A DNA stretch of 64,000 bases from an uncultured Bacteroidaceae bacterium (GTDB lineage: Bacteria; Bacteroidota; Bacteroidia; Bacteroidales; Bacteroidaceae), in the NCBI GenBank assembly GCA_944320965.1, contig CALUJO010000002.1, positions 78,273 to 142,272 of the forward strand, in the 5' to 3' direction. This document shows positions 1 through 8,972 of this stretch, in pieces (position 1 is the first letter of the stretch; each line of letters begins with the position of its first letter). The notes below the pieces were generated by a model. That model searched no databases, was not told where the DNA came from, and was given only the letters and a program-made list of their open reading frames with translations. The position numbers and the translations under genes are program-made.

Positions 1-64
1 ACTATTCCAAATAAAAAAAGCTGACAATAAAGTTCACGTTGAAATACATTAAAATTATGTTCAA

Positions 65-152
65 AAATCATTGTAAGTTTTAGTCAAAAACATTCAATGA
101 TTCCGACCAAAACATTCAATATTTTAAGTAAAAACCCTGCTTATATTTAGCA
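65..152. repeat. 22-bp phased direct repeats upstream of the fucosidase
   Basis: Four consecutive 22-bp steps begin at about 65, 87, 109 and 131, each opening with an A-rich AAAAC-like anchor. The units at 87 and 109 share the 12 bases AAAACATTCAAT; the outer two are degenerate. The array ends about 35 bp before the -7 box of the fucosidase gene. The same 12 bases recur at 63605-63616, just before another phased repeat array. Confidence 0.55.
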
Positions 153-185
153 CTAAAAAACGATACTGATTTTCAAAACATTAAG

Positions 186-193
186 TATATTTG
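186..193 (+). promoter_or_regulatory. Bacteroidales -7 promoter box (TATATTTG) for the GH29 gene
   Basis: Exact match to the Bacteroides -7 consensus TAnnTTTG. No clear TTTG -33 box is visible. It overlaps the ATG at 191, so translation more likely starts at the ATG at 251. Confidence 0.7.
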
Positions 194-250
194 CAATACT
201 GTATTAAATATACCAGACAGCAAAACAAACTTATAAAACCCAAAATCAGT

Positions 251-1567
251 ATGAGAAAAATATCAACAAAAAGTATTTTCGCACTTTGTCTCAGCACATT
301 ACTTGGACTACAAGGCGCAAGCGCACAGGAAAGTTACACGCCTACAGAAGGAAACCTGAAGGCACGCAAGGAATTCAGCGACAGTAAATTCGGGATATTC
401 CTGCATTGGGGAATATACAGCATGTTCGCACAGGGCGAATGGTTCTTGAACAGCGAAAACATTGACTGCCATGAATATGCAAAAGCAGCATCAGGCTTCT
501 ACCCTTCCAAATTCAATGCAGCCGAATGGGTAAAGGCGATAAAGGAATCAGGGGCAAAATATATCTGTTTCACTTCACGTCATCACGACGGATTCTCCAT
601 GTTTGATACCGAATATTCCGACTATGACATTATTGACGCAACACCGTTTAAAAGAGACATTGTAGGCGAACTTGCCGAAGAATGCCGGAAACAGGGAATA
701 AAACTGCATCTGTACTACTCTCACCTTGACTGGACACGCGAAGACTATTATCCCATAGGAAACACAGGCAAAGGAACAGGCCGCAAGAACCACGGGGAAT
801 GGAAAACATACTACAACTTCATGAACAACCAGCTTACAGAACTTCTTACAAACTACGGTCCGATAGGGGCAATATGGTTTGACGGAATGTGGGACCAGCC
901 TAAAGACTTTGACTGGAAACTTGACGAACAGTACAGACTTATCCACAGTCTGCAACCCAACTGCCTTATAGGAAACAATCACCACATGGCTCCGCTTGAA
1001 GGCGAAGATTTCCAGATGTTTGAACGTGACCTGCCTGGAGAAAACAAAGCAGGTTTCTCTGCCGGCTCGGAAATAGGACAACTTCCGCTTGAAACCTGTG
1101 AAACCATGAACGGAATGTGGGGATACAGAATAAAGGACCAGAACTACAAATCAGTAAAAGAGCTTGTCCGGCTTCTTGTAAGCGCAAGCGGCAAAGGAGC
1201 AAACCTGTTGCTGAACATAGGTCCACAACCCAATGGAGAATTGCCGCAGACAGCACTTGAAAGACTTAAAGGTATAGGAGAATGGACATCAGCCTACGGA
1301 GAAACAATCTACGGAGCCGAAGCCGGAGGACTGCAATCGGCAGCATGGGGAACTACAACCCGCAAGGGAAACAAACTGTACATGCACCTAATTACCGATG
1401 AACTGCCGTCAGAAATACTGATTCCAAAGGAATACAAAGTAAAAAGTGCCGTTTCGTTTGACACAAAGGAAAAAGTCAGATTAAAAAGAACCAAGGAAGG
1501 TACAACTGTCTATACAGACAACCTTGAACCGAAAATTGACTGTATAATAGAAATGGAACTTAAATAA
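251..1567 (+). CDS. Alpha-L-fucosidase, GH29, secreted
   Basis: Predicted retaining exo-alpha-L-fucosidase removing terminal fucose from host or plant glycans. The 438-residue product starts with a Lys/Arg-rich hydrophobic signal peptide ending near ASAQ, so it should be periplasmic or outer-membrane associated. GH29 hallmarks are visible: the N-terminal FGIFLHWGIYS block near residue 45, SRHHDGF near residue 113, and WFDGMWD with Asp211 as expected nucleophile. A small beta-rich C-terminal domain follows. I chose the ATG at 251 because the upstream in-frame ATG at 191 lies inside the promoter box. It is monocistronic, with a strong terminator after it. It fits functionally with the sialidase, hexosaminidase and galactosidase genes further along, though it is not linked to them in an operon. 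Confidence 0.93.
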   Translation: MRKISTKSIFALCLSTLLGLQGASAQESYTPTEGNLKARKEFSDSKFGIFLHWGIYSMFAQGEWFLNSENIDCHEYAKAASGFYPSKFNAAEWVKAIKESGAKYICFTSRHHDGFSMFDTEYSDYDIIDATPFKRDIVGELAEECRKQGIKLHLYYSHLDWTREDYYPIGNTGKGTGRKNHGEWKTYYNFMNNQLTELLTNYGPIGAIWFDGMWDQPKDFDWKLDEQYRLIHSLQPNCLIGNNHHMAPLEGEDFQMFERDLPGENKAGFSAGSEIGQLPLETCETMNGMWGYRIKDQNYKSVKELVRLLVSASGKGANLLLNIGPQPNGELPQTALERLKGIGEWTSAYGETIYGAEAGGLQSAAWGTTTRKGNKLYMHLITDELPSEILIPKEYKVKSAVSFDTKEKVRLKRTKEGTTVYTDNLEPKIDCIIEMELK

Positions 1568-1610
1568 AAGTCTTATACCGGACTTATAAACATACAACCC
1601 GATAAAACAA

Positions 1611-1656
1611 GCGAGGACCTGACACGCTTTCCGGTTTCAGGTCCTCGCTATTTATT
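1611..1656. terminator. Strong terminator between convergent genes
   Basis: A perfect 12-bp stem (1611-1622 with 1637-1648) and a 14-base loop are followed by a T-rich tail on the plus strand. It closes the fucosidase gene and may also serve the minus-strand trxA operon that ends at 1714. Confidence 0.85.
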
Positions 1657-1713
1657 TTATCCGTAATTAAAGACTGTTCCCAATAAAATTATATTTATCA
1701 AGGAAACAAGAGC

Positions 1714-2049
1714 TTATTCTTCGTCATCAAGGCTCTCAACATACTCAAGTTCGCCCTCAACAACAAAATAAACATCTTCGGCAGAATAATCACCGAATTT
1801 CTCTTCTTTAGCCTTCTTTACAACATATTCAGCAACTTCTTCAAGATCTATATCCATATATCCTTCATCATCTGTTTCTCCGTCAAGGATACCGTCCTGA
1901 GAATAATACTCGGCAATGACATCAATGAAATAATACAGTTCTTCGTCAGTGAATTTTTCCTGCAAATCCTGTGGAAGATAATTGCGTATGAACTCTACGG
2001 TTCTTGCATCATCCTCAGCTTCGTTCATGAAATCTTCTTCGTTGCTCAT
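1714..2049 (-). CDS. Conserved hypothetical acidic protein downstream of trxA
   Basis: A 111-residue, strongly acidic, soluble-looking protein with no signal peptide or membrane segment. Asp and Glu are spread over the whole length, with a very acidic start (SNEEDFMNEAEDDAR) and an acidic C-terminus ending in LDDEE. I recognise no catalytic motif. It lies 15 bp downstream of trxA on the same strand, so the two are very probably co-transcribed. A role linked to redox homeostasis is only an inference from position. Composition argues for a helical, compact protein rather than a random shadow frame. Confidence 0.8.
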   Translation of the reverse strand: MSNEEDFMNEAEDDARTVEFIRNYLPQDLQEKFTDEELYYFIDVIAEYYSQDGILDGETDDEGYMDIDLEEVAEYVVKKAKEEKFGDYSAEDVYFVVEGELEYVESLDDEE

Positions 2050-2064
2050 ACTTTATATCGTTTT

Positions 2065-2382
2065 TTACTTTAACAATGCTTCAACTTTTTCTTTCAATGC
2101 AGCCTTAGTCGCAGCACCTACATGCTTGTCAACCAACTGGCCGTTCTTGAAGAAAAGAAGTGTAGGGATGTTTCTGATACCAAATCTTCCAGGAAGATCG
2201 CTGTTGTCATCAACATCACACTTACCGATTTCTACCTGACCTTTGAATTCTTCAGCAAGTTCTTCAACAAATGGTGCAATCATTTTGCAAGGTCCACACC
2301 ATGTTGCCCAGAAATCAACTACAACTGGTTTGCCGCTGTTCAAAAGTTCATCAAAGTTATTGTCTGTAATTTGTAGTGCCAT
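2065..2382 (-). CDS. trxA: Thioredoxin
   Basis: Classical cytoplasmic thioredoxin of 105 residues, the usual length. The redox motif WCGPCK is near residues 28-33, preceded by the VVDFWATWCGPC strand, and the conserved cis-proline segment (IRNIPTLLFFKNG) lies near residue 72. It reduces protein disulfides and serves reductases such as peroxidases; the thiol peroxidase at 16.9 kb is a plausible client family, although that one is exported. It is first in a two-gene operon with the acidic protein gene. Its TATATTTG -7 box directly abuts the stop codon of dnaE. Confidence 0.97.
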   Translation of the reverse strand: MALQITDNNFDELLNSGKPVVVDFWATWCGPCKMIAPFVEELAEEFKGQVEIGKCDVDDNSDLPGRFGIRNIPTLLFFKNGQLVDKHVGAATKAALKEKVEALLK

Positions 2383-2423
2383 AATAATTCTTTTTTTAAT
2401 GGTTTATTAAATAATCATGTTCG

Positions 2424-2431
2424 CAAATATA
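2424..2431 (-). promoter_or_regulatory. -7 promoter box for trxA
   Basis: TATATTTG on the minus strand, 42 bp upstream of the trxA ATG and directly next to the dnaE stop codon. trxA therefore has its own promoter even though it lies downstream of dnaE on the same strand. Confidence 0.7.
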
Positions 2432-5400
2432 CTAATTTATTTTATAACTCAGATATTCATAACTGTCCAAATAATCTGTCAGTTTCTTGGTAGGACTTAT
2501 TTTTATGTTCTTTGAACGCATGGTTACCTTAAGATGCGGCTTGCCTTCGTCATACAATTTAAAGAACACGTCAACATTTCCAGGACTTTCGGAGAACATC
2601 TCTTCCAAATCAGTGGCAATCATACTGTTAACCATTGCTACAGGCATGGATATTTCCATTCGGTGGAATACTGTATCCTTGATATCAGGCAAAAGACTTA
2701 TGTTTGAAATCTTGAACTCATACTCGTTATTGCGGTATTTCTTTTCCTGTATCTTGCCTTCAATCATTATGAACAAATCCTGCTTGAAGTATCTTCCATA
2801 ATCAACCCAGTCCCTGCCAAACAAAGGTATCTCGGCTGCACCTGAATAGTCTTCGACTTTTGCTATACCATAAGGATTATTGCTCTTGCTCATTCCTTCA
2901 CGGATACCAGTAACCATACCACCAAGTCTTATATCCCTTGGAGCATTGAAATTCTCACCGGAAGCAAAGTCAGCCATAGTCATATTACATATGTTTTTAA
3001 GGACAACGGCATATTCATCAAGAGGATGAGCGGAAATATATATTCCAACATATTCCTTTTCCTTGTTCAATCTGTAAAGACTGCTCCACTTTTCACCTTC
3101 AGGGATTTCAGGATTTGGCATCATTACATCTTCTTCACCGCCAAAAAGTGAATTCTGCATCTGGACTTTACTTGCCTTATAGACTGAGCCGAAACGGGTA
3201 AGCGATTCAAGGAATGTTTCCCCTTTCATGTTCTTTGCAAAGAACTGCTCACGTTTTATATTGCCGAAACTGTCAAATGCTCCTGCATAAGCCAGACTTT
3301 CAATTGTCTTTCGGTTACACAATGAGAAGTTTACACGTTTTGCAAAATCAAATATTGACGTAAAGACTCCGTTTTTCTTTCTTTCCTCAATGATTGAAAG
3401 AACAGCGTTCTCACCTACTCCCTTAATGGCACCAAGTCCAAAACGTATATCTCCTACCGGAGTAACGGTAAACTTCATGTTACTTTCATTGATATCAGGT
3501 TCAAGAACCTGAATCTGCATAGCCTTGCACTCGTCCATCAGCTTTGTAAGTTCATCAATCTTTGAAATGTTACGGCTCATAACCGCTGCCATATATTCGG
3601 CAGGATAGTTGGCTTTCAGGTAAGCTGTCTGATAAGCTACCCAGGAATAGCATGTTGCATGCGACTTGTTGAAGGCATACGAAGCAAAGCTTTCCCAGTC
3701 CGCCCAAATCTTTTCAAGAACCTTAGGGTCATAACCGTTCTGCTGTCCGCCGTTTATAAACTTCGGTTTAAGCGAATTCAATTTGTCAATCAGCTTTTTA
3801 CCCATGGCTTTTCGCAATCCGTCAGACTCGCCTCGGGTAAAGTTTGCAAGCAGTCGGGAAAGAAGCATCACCTGTTCCTGATAAACAGTAATACCGTAAG
3901 TATCCTTCAGATACTTTTCCATAATTGGAATATCATAGGTTATAGGCTCCTTGCCGTGCTTACGGTTGATAAACTGCGGTATGTATGACATAGGACCCGG
4001 ACGATAAAGGGCATTCATGGCAATGAGGTCCTCAAAAGTAGAAGGTTTCAACTCTCTAAGATATTTCTGCATTCCGGCAGATTCAAACTGGAAAGTACCA
4101 ACCGTGCGCCCCTCACTGTACAGATTGTAAGTAGCTTCGTCCTTTATGTCTATTTTGTCTACATCTATTATAATGCCTCTCGCAGTCTTTATGTTCTCTA
4201 CTGCCTCCTTAATGATTGAAAGTGTCTTCAGTCCAAGGAAGTCCATTTTGATAAGTCCCGTTTCCTCAATGACACTACCCTCGTACTGTGTCACAAGAAC
4301 CTTTTCGCCAGTTTCCTTGTCATCGGCAGTACTGACCGGAACCCAGTCAGTTATATCGTCACGGCAGATGATTGTACCGCAGGCATGCACACCGGTTCCG
4401 CGTACGTTACCTTCAAGCATTTTAGCATACTTTATGGTGTCTCTCAATACAGGGTCGGGAGAAGACTCTGCCATCTTCAGTTCCGGAACATAATCAATCG
4501 CAGCCTGAAGATTAACCTTCTTGACATCAGGTATTTTATCCGGAATAAGTTTTGCAAGTCGGTTGGAATCGGCAAGCGGAAGTTTCTGTACACGCGCCAC
4601 ATCCTTCACAGCCATCTTAGCAGCCATAGAGCCGTAAGTAATGATATGTGCCACTTTTTCGTGTCCGTACTTCTCTGTTACCCAACGAAGCACTTCTCCA
4701 CGTCCGTCATCATCAAAGTCTATATCAATATCAGGCAAGGAGATTCGGTCAGGATTCAAGAAACGCTCAAACAGAAGGTCGTATTCTATTGGGTCAATCT
4801 GTGTAATTCCAAGACAATATGCAACGGCAGAACCTGCTGCCGAACCACGTCCTGGACCGACAGACACTCCCATTTCCCTTGCTGCACGTATGAAGTCCTG
4901 AACAATAAGGAAGTAGCCGGGGAATCCCATGTTCTTTATGGTGGCAAGCTCAAACTCGACTCTTTCCTTCTGTTCCTCATTCATTTCGCCCCAACGTTTC
5001 TTGGCTCCTTCAAGAGTCAGGTATCTCAAATAGTCATCATCGTTCTCAAATTGAGGCGGTTTAGGGAAATTTGGAAGAATAGGCCCGTGGTCTATACTGT
5101 AGAACTCAATCTTATTGCATATTTCCAACGTAGTTTCCATTGCTTCGGGGACATCCGAAAAGATTTTTGACATCTCTTCTGTTGTCTTCATCCACTCCTG
5201 TTTGGTATAAATCATTCTGTTTTCGTCATCAATATCCCTTCCGGTTGAAAGACATATCAGACGGTCATGGGCTTCGGCATTCTCTTCATCAACAAAATGC
5301 ACGTCATTTGTACAAATAAGCTTTATACCATATTGCTTTGAATATTTTATCAGGTATTCGTTTACCTTTTGCTGTGCCGGATAAACCTGGTGGTTTGCAC

Positions 5401-6082
5401 GGGCAACAGTAGCCTTGTGCCTTTGAAGTTCGAGGTAAAAATCATCGCCGAAGGTTTTCTTATACCATTGTATCGCCTCTTCCGCTTCGGCAAACTGGTC
5501 GGCAGTAATCCTTCGTGGAATTTCACCACCAAGACATGCAGAAGCAACAATCAGCCCTTCCTTATACTTCTCAAGTTCGGTTCTATCCGTTCTCGGACGG
5601 TTATAGAATCCTTCGGTCCAGGCTTTTGATACAAGTTTTATAAGATTATGATAACCCTTTTCGTTTTTTGCAAGGACAACAAGATGATAACCGCTACTGT
5701 CCTGCTTGCCTTCCTTTAGAGCAAGTCCTCTTCGGGCAACATACATCTCGCATCCAATAATAGGCTTGAACAGTGATGCCTGCAATTCTTTTATCTGTAG
5801 CTTGCAGCCTTCTATTTCCTTTTCGGGATCACTTGATTCTTCCTTACCGGAACTAAGGTCGTCAATCTTCTTTTTAAGTGCCTTTATATTGTCGTTTGTC
5901 TTTGAATTCTTCTTCTTTACATAATTATAGAACTCCTTGATACCGAACATATTGCCATGATCAGTGATGGCAATACCTTTCATCCCGTCCTTCATAGCCT
6001 TGTCAACAAGCTTTGAAATCTTGGATTGTCCGTCAAGCAAAGAATACTCGGTATGTACATGAAGATGGACAAAGTTACTCAT
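2432..6082 (-). CDS. dnaE: DNA polymerase III subunit alpha
   Basis: Replicative DNA polymerase catalytic subunit, 1216 residues, a normal length for DnaE. The N-terminal PHP domain begins with HVHTEYSLLDG. The C-family polymerase palm holds the acidic cluster PDIDIDFDDDGR near residue 450, with the GPGRGSAAGS segment just before it. Finger and tandem HhH regions follow, then an OB-fold near residues 1000-1090. An insertion of about 60 charged residues (roughly 50-95) lies inside the PHP region. The gene is transcribed from its own TATCTTTG box and runs divergently from psd, an arrangement I recall from Bacteroides genomes. No frameshift or truncation is seen. Confidence 0.98.
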   Translation of the reverse strand: MSNFVHLHVHTEYSLLDGQSKISKLVDKAMKDGMKGIAITDHGNMFGIKEFYNYVKKKNSKTNDNIKALKKKIDDLSSGKEESSDPEKEIEGCKLQIKELQASLFKPIIGCEMYVARRGLALKEGKQDSSGYHLVVLAKNEKGYHNLIKLVSKAWTEGFYNRPRTDRTELEKYKEGLIVASACLGGEIPRRITADQFAEAEEAIQWYKKTFGDDFYLELQRHKATVARANHQVYPAQQKVNEYLIKYSKQYGIKLICTNDVHFVDEENAEAHDRLICLSTGRDIDDENRMIYTKQEWMKTTEEMSKIFSDVPEAMETTLEICNKIEFYSIDHGPILPNFPKPPQFENDDDYLRYLTLEGAKKRWGEMNEEQKERVEFELATIKNMGFPGYFLIVQDFIRAAREMGVSVGPGRGSAAGSAVAYCLGITQIDPIEYDLLFERFLNPDRISLPDIDIDFDDDGRGEVLRWVTEKYGHEKVAHIITYGSMAAKMAVKDVARVQKLPLADSNRLAKLIPDKIPDVKKVNLQAAIDYVPELKMAESSPDPVLRDTIKYAKMLEGNVRGTGVHACGTIICRDDITDWVPVSTADDKETGEKVLVTQYEGSVIEETGLIKMDFLGLKTLSIIKEAVENIKTARGIIIDVDKIDIKDEATYNLYSEGRTVGTFQFESAGMQKYLRELKPSTFEDLIAMNALYRPGPMSYIPQFINRKHGKEPITYDIPIMEKYLKDTYGITVYQEQVMLLSRLLANFTRGESDGLRKAMGKKLIDKLNSLKPKFINGGQQNGYDPKVLEKIWADWESFASYAFNKSHATCYSWVAYQTAYLKANYPAEYMAAVMSRNISKIDELTKLMDECKAMQIQVLEPDINESNMKFTVTPVGDIRFGLGAIKGVGENAVLSIIEERKKNGVFTSIFDFAKRVNFSLCNRKTIESLAYAGAFDSFGNIKREQFFAKNMKGETFLESLTRFGSVYKASKVQMQNSLFGGEEDVMMPNPEIPEGEKWSSLYRLNKEKEYVGIYISAHPLDEYAVVLKNICNMTMADFASGENFNAPRDIRLGGMVTGIREGMSKSNNPYGIAKVEDYSGAAEIPLFGRDWVDYGRYFKQDLFIMIEGKIQEKKYRNNEYEFKISNISLLPDIKDTVFHRMEISMPVAMVNSMIATDLEEMFSESPGNVDVFFKLYDEGKPHLKVTMRSKNIKISPTKKLTDYLDSYEYLSYKIN

Positions 6083-6107
6083 AGGTTAAATCTTTAAAAT
6101 TGAAGAC

Positions 6108-6115
6108 CAAAGATA
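6108..6115 (-). promoter_or_regulatory. -7 promoter box for dnaE
   Basis: TATCTTTG on the minus strand, 26 bp upstream of the dnaE start codon; exact TAnnTTTG match. Confidence 0.65.
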
Positions 6116-6275
6116 CGAATATTATCAATATCAGTGACAATGCCCCCAACAATAGTTATCAACATTATAAATAATATAATAAATGAATTAATGAATATTC
6201 ATACCTTCTAGTGTATATAAATTCCATTTATAATCGTTTTTTAACAATATATTTTGTTATTATTTAAATAAAGCA

Positions 6276-6283
6276 TATTTTTG
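6276..6283 (+). promoter_or_regulatory. -7 promoter box for psd-pssA
   Basis: TATTTTTG, 31 bp before the psd ATG. It is the likely promoter of the phospholipid operon. The rest of 6083-6313 is AT-rich, without further recognisable signals. Confidence 0.6.
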
Positions 6284-6313
6284 TAGCATATTTCCACTTA
6301 TAACAGATGTTTC

Positions 6314-6997
6314 ATGAACAGAATCAAGAAATTAAAAAAAATAAGACTACATCACGAAGGCACACATACATTAATATATTCTGCGCTGTTTTTCCTTATC
6401 ATTAACGGATTGCTTTACTTTTTTGCATGGCCATGGCTATTCTATGCTGTACTTGCAATAAGCATTGTTGTATATTCGCTTATGGTAAACTTTTTCCAGT
6501 GCCCTATCCGTTTCTTCGGACAACCTACGGAAAAGATTGTTGTAGCACCGGCAGACGGACGAATCGTTGTTATTGAGGAAGTTGATGAAGGGGAATATTT
6601 TCATGACAGAAGACTTATGATATCTATATTCATGAGCGTTGTCAATGTACATGCCAACTGGTATCCGGTTGACGGAGTAATAAAGAAAGTGGGACACCAG
6701 AATGGTAAATTCATGAAGGCATGGCTGCCTAAAGCAAGTACAGACAATGAAAGGTCAGTGGTCGTTATAGAAACGCCAGAAGGTGTTGAAGTTATGGCAA
6801 GACAGATTGCAGGAGCTATGGCAAGAAGAATCGTAACTTATGCACAGGAAGGCGAAGATTGCTATATAGATGAACATATGGGGTTCATAAAATTCGGTTC
6901 AAGAGTTGACGTATACCTGCCTCTTGGAACAGAAGTCTGTGTTGAAATGGGACAAAAGACTACAGGTAACCAGACAATCATTGCGAAACTGAAATAA
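6314..6997 (+). CDS. psd: Phosphatidylserine decarboxylase proenzyme
   Basis: Converts phosphatidylserine to phosphatidylethanolamine. The 227-residue protein is of the short type; it has two adjacent hydrophobic segments near residues 18-55 that anchor it to the inner membrane. The self-cleavage site that makes the pyruvoyl group is visible as FGS with Ser196, close to the C-terminus as in this subfamily. Another typical segment is [13 protein letters not shown]. pssA begins 3 bp after its stop codon, so substrate-producing and substrate-using enzymes are translated from one message. Confidence 0.96.
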   Translation: MNRIKKLKKIRLHHEGTHTLIYSALFFLIINGLLYFFAWPWLFYAVLAISIVVYSLMVNFFQCPIRFFGQPTEKIVVAPADGRIVVIEEVDEGEYFHDRRLMISIFMSVVNVHANWYPVDGVIKKVGHQNGKFMKAWLPKASTDNERSVVVIETPEGVEVMARQIAGAMARRIVTYAQEGEDCYIDEHMGFIKFGSRVDVYLPLGTEVCVEMGQKTTGNQTIIAKLK

Positions 6998-7000
6998 AAA

Positions 7001-7717
7001 ATGCAAAAGATAAAATTATTCTCCATACCCAACTTAATAACCGGAGCAAACTTGTTTTCCGGCTGCATAGCATGTGTTTATGCCTTCCAGGGCATATACA
7101 ATCTTGCTTTGGTTTTCATTATTCTAAGTGCCGTTTTTGATTTCTTTGACGGTATGGCGGCAAGAATGCTGAAAGTTTCATCACCAATAGGCAAAGAACT
7201 TGACTCATTGGCAGACGATATAAGCTTTGGTTTTGCACCGGCAATAATAGTATTCTCATTATTGAAAGAAATGCAATATACAGGATGGCTGGAATCATAT
7301 GCCGGAATAATTCCATATCTTGCATTCATAATTGCAGTAGGTTCTGCTTTCAGACTTGCAAAATTCAACATTGATGAAAGACAGAGTTTGTCTTTCATAG
7401 GACTGCCAACTCCTGCCAATGCACTTTTCTGGTCATCACTCGTTGCAGGAAACAACGATATGATTGTAAACAATATCAATCCTCTGATAATAGTTGCGCT
7501 GGCAATTGTATTTTCATGGCTTCTGATATCAGAGATTCCGATGTTTTCATTGAAATTCAAGAATTTATCATTTAAAGACAACAAAATAAAATATCTGTTC
7601 CTGCTTGTCAGCATACTTCTTCTGTCATTTCTGCAGAGTTCTGGTTTGCCGGCAGTAATAGGATGGTATATAATATTGTCGCTGTTAACTTATCCTAAAT
7701 CAAAGAAAGTGGCATAA
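7001..7717 (+). CDS. pssA: CDP-diacylglycerol-serine O-phosphatidyltransferase
   Basis: Makes phosphatidylserine from CDP-diacylglycerol and serine, the step before Psd. The CDP-alcohol phosphotransferase signature D-G-x2-A-R-x8-G-x3-D-x3-D is complete: Asp50, Gly51, Ala54, Arg55, Gly64, Asp68 and Asp72. The 238-residue product has multiple membrane helices and a basic C-terminus (KSKK). It is the second gene of the psd operon, with a 3-bp gap before it and a 38-bp gap after it. Confidence 0.96.
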   Translation: MQKIKLFSIPNLITGANLFSGCIACVYAFQGIYNLALVFIILSAVFDFFDGMAARMLKVSSPIGKELDSLADDISFGFAPAIIVFSLLKEMQYTGWLESYAGIIPYLAFIIAVGSAFRLAKFNIDERQSLSFIGLPTPANALFWSSLVAGNNDMIVNNINPLIIVALAIVFSWLLISEIPMFSLKFKNLSFKDNKIKYLFLLVSILLLSFLQSSGLPAVIGWYIILSLLTYPKSKKVA

Positions 7718-7755
7718 ATATTGTATCTTTAAAGATAAACCAACACTAAGTATTT

Positions 7756-8037
7756 ATGATTATTATAAAGATTCTGTTTTTCTTTTTACTGGCTATAGTA
7801 ATGGTTCTGTTACTGGCTGCCGTTATCGGATTTTCTTATCTTAGAAAATTAATGAGCAAAGGCAATACCAGAAGCAAGAGATACACATATACAAACAACC
7901 AAGGGAACAATTATAATACTTCAAACGACTCAAGCGAAGAAGACAAAATCAGTAAGGCATATGCCGAAAAGATTTTTGACAAGGATGAAGGCGAATATGT
8001 CGATTTTGAAGAAATTCCTGACAATACAAAAAAATAA
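7756..8037 (+). CDS. DUF4834-like small membrane protein
   Basis: A 93-residue protein with one N-terminal transmembrane helix (about residues 3-28), then a basic stretch and a polar, acidic, Asn/Ser-rich cytosolic or periplasmic tail ending in EDKISKAYAEKIFDKDEGEYVDFEEI. The tail pattern and position directly after pssA fit the Bacteroidales DUF4834 family, of unknown function. It is probably the third gene of the phospholipid operon. It ends 1 bp from the convergent tadA stop codon, so no terminator fits between them. Confidence 0.8.
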   Translation: MIIIKILFFFLLAIVMVLLLAAVIGFSYLRKLMSKGNTRSKRYTYTNNQGNNYNTSNDSSEEDKISKAYAEKIFDKDEGEYVDFEEIPDNTKK

Positions 8038-8038
8038 A

Positions 8039-8482
8039 TTATCTTTTACCTTTAAAATAATCGCGGATAAGTGTTGCACAAGCCTCAGCCTCCACTCCTT
8101 TTACAACAACAGTTTTAGGATGCAGTGCTTTGGGAGCAATCAGTGAATACCCGCGTTTCTCGTCGTCTGCCCCGTAAACAAGACGCCCCAATTGTGCCCA
8201 GCCTATGGCACCTGCACACATTGTGCATGGTTCTACCGTAACATACATTGTGCAGTCTTTGAGATATTTGCCTCCAAGTTCGTTTGCAGCAGCAGTAATA
8301 GCAAGCATTTCTGCGTGGCATGATATATCATTAAGTTGCTCTGTCATGTTGTGTGTCTTGGCTATTATCTTCCCGTTACACACAACAACTGCCCCAACAG
8401 GCACTTCATCCATATCTGCAGCAAGCTTTGCCTGCGCAATTGCCATCTTCATATAATAGCTGTCATTGAACATTTCTTCCAT
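8039..8482 (-). CDS. tadA: tRNA-specific adenosine deaminase
   Basis: Zinc-dependent deaminase converting the wobble adenosine of tRNA-Arg(ACG) to inosine. The 147-residue protein has the CDA fold signature: HAE with His56 as zinc ligand and Glu58 as proton shuttle, and PCTMC with Cys86 and Cys89. The length is normal for bacterial TadA. Its ATG overlaps the stop codon of the upstream small gene by one base (TAATG), so translation is coupled. It converges with the DUF4834 gene. Confidence 0.95.
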   Translation of the reverse strand: MEEMFNDSYYMKMAIAQAKLAADMDEVPVGAVVVCNGKIIAKTHNMTEQLNDISCHAEMLAITAAANELGGKYLKDCTMYVTVEPCTMCAGAIGWAQLGRLVYGADDEKRGYSLIAPKALHPKTVVVKGVEAEACATLIRDYFKGKR

Positions 8483-8706
8483 TAGCGGCGCATTTCATGG
8501 TCATTAAACAAAGTGGGATAATTGCTCTCGGTCCTGTCATATACAAAATGAAGTATAGTTTCCCTAATCCAAGTTGACTTGTTCTTTATATTGAACCTTT
8601 CGAGATAATTGTTTATTATTTCATCTTCTCTTTCACTGACAAGACAAGTCAGTCGCTTGTGACGGCGCTGCTCTTCCTTTCTGGTTATATCTATTTTCTT
8701 TTTCAT
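8482..8706 (-). CDS. Small basic ribbon-helix-helix-like protein
   Basis: A 74-residue protein starting MKKKIDITRKEEQ, with a strand-helix-helix pattern (KRLTCLVSEREDEIINNYLE, then IKNKSTWIRETILHF). This resembles MobC/CopG-type ribbon-helix-helix DNA-binding proteins. I chose the ATG at 8706 because the upstream in-frame sequence is hydrophobic junk without homology appeal and the preceding ATGs have no better context. Its stop overlaps the tadA start, so the two form an operon. It could regulate its own operon, but no target site is visible. It is not a mobilization protein on present evidence, since no relaxase or oriT is nearby. Confidence 0.6.
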   Translation of the reverse strand: MKKKIDITRKEEQRRHKRLTCLVSEREDEIINNYLERFNIKNKSTWIRETILHFVYDRTESNYPTLFNDHEMRR

Positions 8707-8899
8707 CGGGGCAAATATTTGTACAAAAATAATCAAGTTGGAAGATGTTTGAAAATAATTCAAAACAAATATGACAGACAGCAGCTCAATTAATAAAAAA
8801 ACTGATGTAAAAAAACACCAGTCAAACATGTACAGCCAATTAATATGCATAGTTTTGCAATAGTTTGTTATATACTAAACTATTATTAAATACTTTCGT

Positions 8900-8930
8900 T
8901 TTGCCGTGAACCCAAATTACATTATATTTG
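8900..8930 (+). promoter_or_regulatory. Complete promoter for the polyamine operon
   Basis: A -33 TTTG at 8900-8903 and a -7 TATATTTG at 8923-8930 are separated by 19 bp, the ideal Bacteroides spacing. It lies 42 bp before the agmatinase-like start codon. Confidence 0.8.
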
Positions 8931-8972
8931 CTTGTTCAATTATTTACAAAAGCTTTTCAGTAAAAGAAGAAA

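Noticed and set aside
575..1081. Long antisense frame of 168 codons inside the fucosidase gene
   Set aside because: It is a shadow of the GH29 reading frame with no protein-like composition. Similar antisense frames inside dnaE, groEL, purL and the GH20 genes were dismissed for the same reason.
8482..8706. Plasmid mobilization gene marking an integrated element
   Set aside because: Only a generic ribbon-helix-helix pattern is visible; there is no relaxase, oriT, integrase or att repeat, and the gene is coupled to housekeeping tadA.
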